Of a DNA stretch of 64,000 bases, positions 60,993 through 64,000 are shown in pieces. Below the pieces are notes generated by a model. That model saw nothing but the letters and a program-made list of their open reading frames with translations, did not search any database and was not told the DNA's origin. Position 1 is the first letter of the stretch, and every line of letters starts with the position of its first letter. The stretch spans positions 16,842 through 80,841 of the forward strand of contig CAZAPG010000031.1 in assembly GCA_964486935.1 (NCBI GenBank). The letters are read 5' to 3'. The DNA comes from CAZAPG01 sp964486935. GTDB taxonomy: Bacteria > Chloroflexota > Anaerolineae > 4572-78 > J111. The position numbers and the translations under genes were made by a program.

Positions 60993-62057
60993 TTAAGGCA
61001 GCGGCTGCCAGATTAGCGAGAGGCCAATGGCCAGTGCGGCCAGGAGCGCGCCAACCGCCGTAAACACCACGCTGATTTCCGCGAGTTCGCGTCTGGTAAT
61101 TAAGTATTTTGGCAATTCCCTAAAAACAGCCCGAAGTTCGTCCGCGCTTTCAGCCGAGTAATAGGCTCCGCCGGTCATATCCGCAATTTGCTTCAGGGTG
61201 TCCTCATCAATTCCCCGGCGAAACCCGCCGCCGCCAAAACTCAACCCGCCGCCAAACCCGCCGCCAAACGGGTCGCTCCCCTGAAGTTGCCGGCCACAAA
61301 ACGGCAGCGATTCCGATCCTCGTTCGGTGCCAAACCCGATAGTGTAAACCCGAATACCCCGGTCAACGGCCTGCTGCGCGGCGTCCAGCGGCCACGGGCC
61401 TCGATTGCTGGCCCCGTCGGTAAGCAAGACGATGATATCGGGGGCGTATACGCCTTCGGGTACCGGCGTCGGGGTTATTCCGGGCGACGCGTCCGAATCG
61501 CTGGGCGCAACATTGGGGTTTATTTCGGCAATTGCATCCAGCGATTTGAGAATGGCGCTGCCAATGGCTGTTCTGCGCCCGGTGGACAAACTCTGCACGG
61601 CGTCTTGCAATACTTCCTGGTCTGCGGTAGGCGGCTGGATCAACTCGGCAAAACCGGCAAAGGCAACAATGCCTATTTGCGTGCTGCTACCCTGATCTTG
61701 AATAAATGATTGCGCCGCCGCCTGGGCCGCCGTCAGGCGGTTGGGCGGAATGTCGGTTGAGCACATACTTCTGGAGACATCCACAGCCAGAATAATGGTT
61801 GCCTGGCCGGCCGGCACGCTTACGGCGGCCACGGGCCGTCCCAGGGCAAGCACCAGGCTAATCAGCGCCAGCAGAAAGAGGGCAAATGGAAGATGACGCC
61901 GCAAGCGTGACTGGTGGGGCAAAGCCTCGCGCACCAGGGCCAGGCTGGAGTAGCGCACCGCAAAACGCCGCCGCCGGCGCAGTATCCAGATATATGCCCC
62001 AACAATCAGCGGAATTAACCCCAGTAGAAACAAAAAGCCGGGCCACAGCAAGTCCAT
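60993..62057 (-). CDS. VWA-domain membrane protein, BatA-like (1 of 2)
   Basis: A 354-residue protein with a transmembrane pair at the N-terminus (residues 5-75), a VWA domain with the MIDAS motif DVSRSMC, and a C-terminal membrane helix. An insertion rich in Thr/Pro (TPTPVPEGVYAPD) precedes VLLTDGA, and a Gly-rich loop (FGGGFGGGLSFGGGGF) lies near residue 270. BatA-type proteins act with MoxR ATPases and DUF58 proteins in chaperone-like complexes. It follows its paralogue on the same strand with a 153-bp gap. Confidence 0.88.
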   Translation of the reverse strand: MDLLWPGFLFLLGLIPLIVGAYIWILRRRRRFAVRYSSLALVREALPHQSRLRRHLPFALFLLALISLVLALGRPVAAVSVPAGQATIILAVDVSRSMCSTDIPPNRLTAAQAAAQSFIQDQGSSTQIGIVAFAGFAELIQPPTADQEVLQDAVQSLSTGRRTAIGSAILKSLDAIAEINPNVAPSDSDASPGITPTPVPEGVYAPDIIVLLTDGASNRGPWPLDAAQQAVDRGIRVYTIGFGTERGSESLPFCGRQLQGSDPFGGGFGGGLSFGGGGFRRGIDEDTLKQIADMTGGAYYSAESADELRAVFRELPKYLITRRELAEISVVFTAVGALLAALAIGLSLIWQPLP

Positions 62058-62210
62058 TGGCTACCTCCAATTTATCTTTTTGCAAGCGAAGGCGCTTAAA
62101 ATTTAACGCCGCAATTGACTCCAAATACCACTTTTTGTTGCCTGACCGCAGACGGCAGACCGCCGGAAAAAAGGGCCAACGGGAATCGTCTCGGCGGCCG
62201 GTGGTCTGAA

Positions 62211-63224
62211 TTACGGCAAACGGCCAAACCACAGCAGCGAAAATGCGCCGCCGGTAAGCAGGACAAGAATGCTGACGCCTGCAAAAACAGATGTCATTTC
62301 CATCTTTTTCGGTTTGATGACCCACTGGGGATTGAGGTTTTTGTAAATGGTCTGTAGCTCTTGCTCGGTTTCGGCGTTGAAGTACTCGCCGCCGGTAAGT
62401 TGCGAGATTTGCCGGAGTGTTGCCTCATTAAGTTGCGTGTGAACGGTAAAGCCATCAACGTGCAGAGTTGTCCCCGCCGCGCTGCCAATGCCAACTGTAT
62501 AGATACGCACGCCCCGGTTGGCGGCCACCTGGGCGGCATCAAGCGGGTCGGGGTCTTGATTATTCTCGCCATCGGTCAGTAAAACAATGATAGCGGGTGT
62601 GTATGTCCCTGCCGGCACGGGCGTTGGCGTGGGCAAGGGCGGCGGCGTTGCCTCGCCCTCCGGCCGGATAACCTGCCCGGTCTCTTCGGCAAAAATGGTG
62701 TTGAGCGCGGCGATAATGCCCTGCCCCACCGAGGTGCCGCGCTGAGGCGTCAGGCGGTTGATGGTGGCAATAATGGCCTCGTGGTCGTCGGTTGGGGGTT
62801 GCACCGTAAAGCCGCCATCGCTAAAGGCAACAACGCCAATCTGCACGCTGGCCGGTTGCTGCCGGGTAAATTCTAGCGCGGCGGCTTTGGCTGCCTCCAT
62901 GCGGGTCGGTTTCAGATCATCGGCGGCCATGCTGCCGGAAACATCAAAGGCAAGGATGATGACGCCTTCTTGCCGGGGCAGGCTGATGGTGGTTTGTGGA
63001 CGCGCCAGCGCGAGCAGCAGGAGCGTGAGTCCTACCACAAAGAGCGCGGGCGGAATATGGCGGCGTCGCCCTGCGGCTTCTTGCATTAAGCCCAGGTTGC
63101 CGTAATTTGCGACCAATTGCCGCCGCCGCTGCTGCACCCGCAAATACAACCCCACAAACAGCGGAATCAACAAGAGCGACAAAAGCATTGCGGGCCAAAT
63201 AAATGACATGGGTAAATCCATCAT
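62211..63224 (-). CDS. VWA-domain membrane protein, BatA-like (2 of 2)
   Basis: A 337-residue paralogue of the preceding protein: N-terminal membrane helices, MIDAS DVSGSMAADD, Thr/Pro loop TPTPVPAGTYTPA before VLLTDGENN, and a final membrane helix. The chosen ATG overlaps the DUF58 stop codon (ATGA); the frame is open further upstream to 63479, but that part only shadows the DUF58 gene. Confidence 0.88.
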   Translation of the reverse strand: MMDLPMSFIWPAMLLSLLLIPLFVGLYLRVQQRRRQLVANYGNLGLMQEAAGRRRHIPPALFVVGLTLLLLALARPQTTISLPRQEGVIILAFDVSGSMAADDLKPTRMEAAKAAALEFTRQQPASVQIGVVAFSDGGFTVQPPTDDHEAIIATINRLTPQRGTSVGQGIIAALNTIFAEETGQVIRPEGEATPPPLPTPTPVPAGTYTPAIIVLLTDGENNQDPDPLDAAQVAANRGVRIYTVGIGSAAGTTLHVDGFTVHTQLNEATLRQISQLTGGEYFNAETEQELQTIYKNLNPQWVIKPKKMEMTSVFAGVSILVLLTGGAFSLLWFGRLP

Positions 63225-64000
63225 CTCCGCCGCTGCTTTCGCAGCGCTGCAAAGCGCACAATGGCGCGAACCAGGTCTTCTTCGGTTGAGAGCGACAGCG
63301 CGTCTACCCCGGCGCGTTTGAAGGTTTCGCTCAGTTCTGCTTCGCGCCGCCGGGCCGCCTCCTGAAACCGCCGGCGGAACTGCTGGTTGCGCGTGTCTAC
63401 GTAAAGCTGCTCGCCGGTTTCCGCATCCTCCATGATAATGGGGCCGATATCCGGCAGTTCCACCTCGCGCGGGTCCCACAAGCGAACAGCCAGAACTTCG
63501 TGCCGCCGGTTGAGCAGGCTCAGCGACCGCTCCCAGCCGGGCGCGCTGATGAAATCGGAGATGATGAAGATTAGCGAGCGTTTTTTGATGGCGTGCAACC
63601 CGGCCTGGAGCAGGGGAGTCAGGTTAGTGAAGGGCGCTTTGGTTAAACGGGGCTGCCTGAGCAAATCATTGACCAGGAGCAGCACCTGGGTTCGACCACC
63701 CCGGGCGGGAATGGTTCGCTCAACGCGGCTGCCGCCGCTGGCAAACATGGCCCCCACGCGATTGCCGTGGCGCGTGAGCAGGCGGGCCAGCGTTGTAACC
63801 AAATCAACCAGCACTGTCCGTTTGAGGTTTTGCGTTTGCGCTGTGCCAAAATCCATCGAGGGACTCAGGTCGAGCAGAAACCAGGCGGTTATTTCTCTAT
63901 CTTCCACGTATTGGCGGATGTAGGGCGTATTCATCCGGGCGGTGACACTGGAAAAAGTGTTGAGGTGGCCTGGCTGTTCCTGTGAGTGGCTCCTGGCCGG
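63221..64000 (-). CDS. DUF58 domain protein, 5' end outside window
   Basis: A partial gene; the frame is open from the ATG at 63934 to the window edge. VTARMNTPYIRQYVEDREITAWFLLDLSPSMDFG is the DUF58 core, which contains a VWA-like MIDAS (DLSPSMD). Just upstream the usual IDW-containing motif is not recognisable (PGHLNTFSS instead), which may be divergence, a frameshift or an edge artefact. Usually encoded with a MoxR ATPase, expected beyond the edge. Coupled by ATGA to the VWA gene. Confidence 0.8.
   Translation of the reverse strand, partial: PARSHSQEQPGHLNTFSSVTARMNTPYIRQYVEDREITAWFLLDLSPSMDFGTAQTQNLKRTVLVDLVTTLARLLTRHGNRVGAMFASGGSRVERTIPARGGRTQVLLLVNDLLRQPRLTKAPFTNLTPLLQAGLHAIKKRSLIFIISDFISAPGWERSLSLLNRRHEVLAVRLWDPREVELPDIGPIIMEDAETGEQLYVDTRNQQFRRRFQEAARRREAELSETFKRAGVDALSLSTEEDLVRAIVRFAALRKQRRR

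Noticed and set aside
63224..63479. N-terminal extension of the second VWA protein
   Set aside because: The segment is an Arg/Gly/Ala-rich shadow of the DUF58 gene; the ATGA overlap start yields the expected membrane-anchored N-terminus.

Overview
The window is one stretch of bacterial chromosome, moderately GC-rich and densely coding, with no rRNA, tRNA, phage or CRISPR locus that I can see. A Chloroflexota (Anaerolineae-like) origin is my inference. It rests on a lipoprotein with a long Thr/Pro linker, Ser/Thr kinase-AAA-TPR proteins, a protein family I associate with Anaerolineae (22.8-23.3 kb), BNR propellers and a large sugar-utilisation island built on dehydrogenases.

Layout. (1) 0.2-6.3 kb, minus strand: a lectin-like protein, a Gfo/Idh/MocA oxidoreductase, a Zn/Cd-type P1B ATPase with its CzrA-like ArsR repressor and a 28-bp palindromic operator, an acylphosphatase and a lipoprotein alpha/beta hydrolase. 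(2) 6.6-22.8 kb, mostly plus strand housekeeping and signalling: enolase, a kinase-AAA-TPR protein with 4-alpha-glucanotransferase, an aminotransferase, a DtxR regulator followed by a flavoprotein and a DUF4139 protein, a hybrid histidine kinase, a beta-CASP nuclease and a YitT membrane protein. (3) 23.5-60.9 kb: an almost unbroken plus-strand carbohydrate catabolic island of about 37 kb. (4) 61-64 kb, minus strand: two BatA-like VWA proteins and a DUF58 protein that runs off the window edge.

The island starts with a SorC regulator that has a cluster of TGTTCA/TGAACA half-sites, and carries a FadR-type GntR regulator near its end. It encodes an ABC sugar importer (binding protein and two permeases, no ATPase), five zinc alcohol dehydrogenases, two ApsD-like Gfo/Idh dehydrogenases, three SDRs, a 2-hydroxyacid dehydrogenase and an aldo-keto reductase. 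It also has two FGGY kinases, a GHMP kinase, tandem class I and class II aldolases, a ribulose-phosphate-epimerase-like protein, a SIS isomerase, a fucose-isomerase-like protein, a TIM-barrel isomerase/decarboxylase and an ApnL-like lactonase. ApsD-like dehydrogenases with an ApnL-like lactonase suggest oxidation of a branched or rare sugar such as D-apiose through a lactone to a sugar acid. The rest would feed phosphorylated products to aldolases. The substrate is not proven. Two distant promoters in the island share the same -35/-10 layout and the same 19-bp element with a GGT-N3-ACC core, which points to one regulon.

The most unusual items are these: a divergent GroEL-like chaperonin translationally coupled to a BNR propeller inside the sugar operon, with both hydrolysis-catalytic Asp positions apparently substituted; two families of small non-autonomous mobile elements, each copy flanked by 8-9-bp target duplications; a Cys-rich insertion in the metal ATPase; an extended permease loop; and a dehydrogenase whose conserved N-terminus implies an AUA start.
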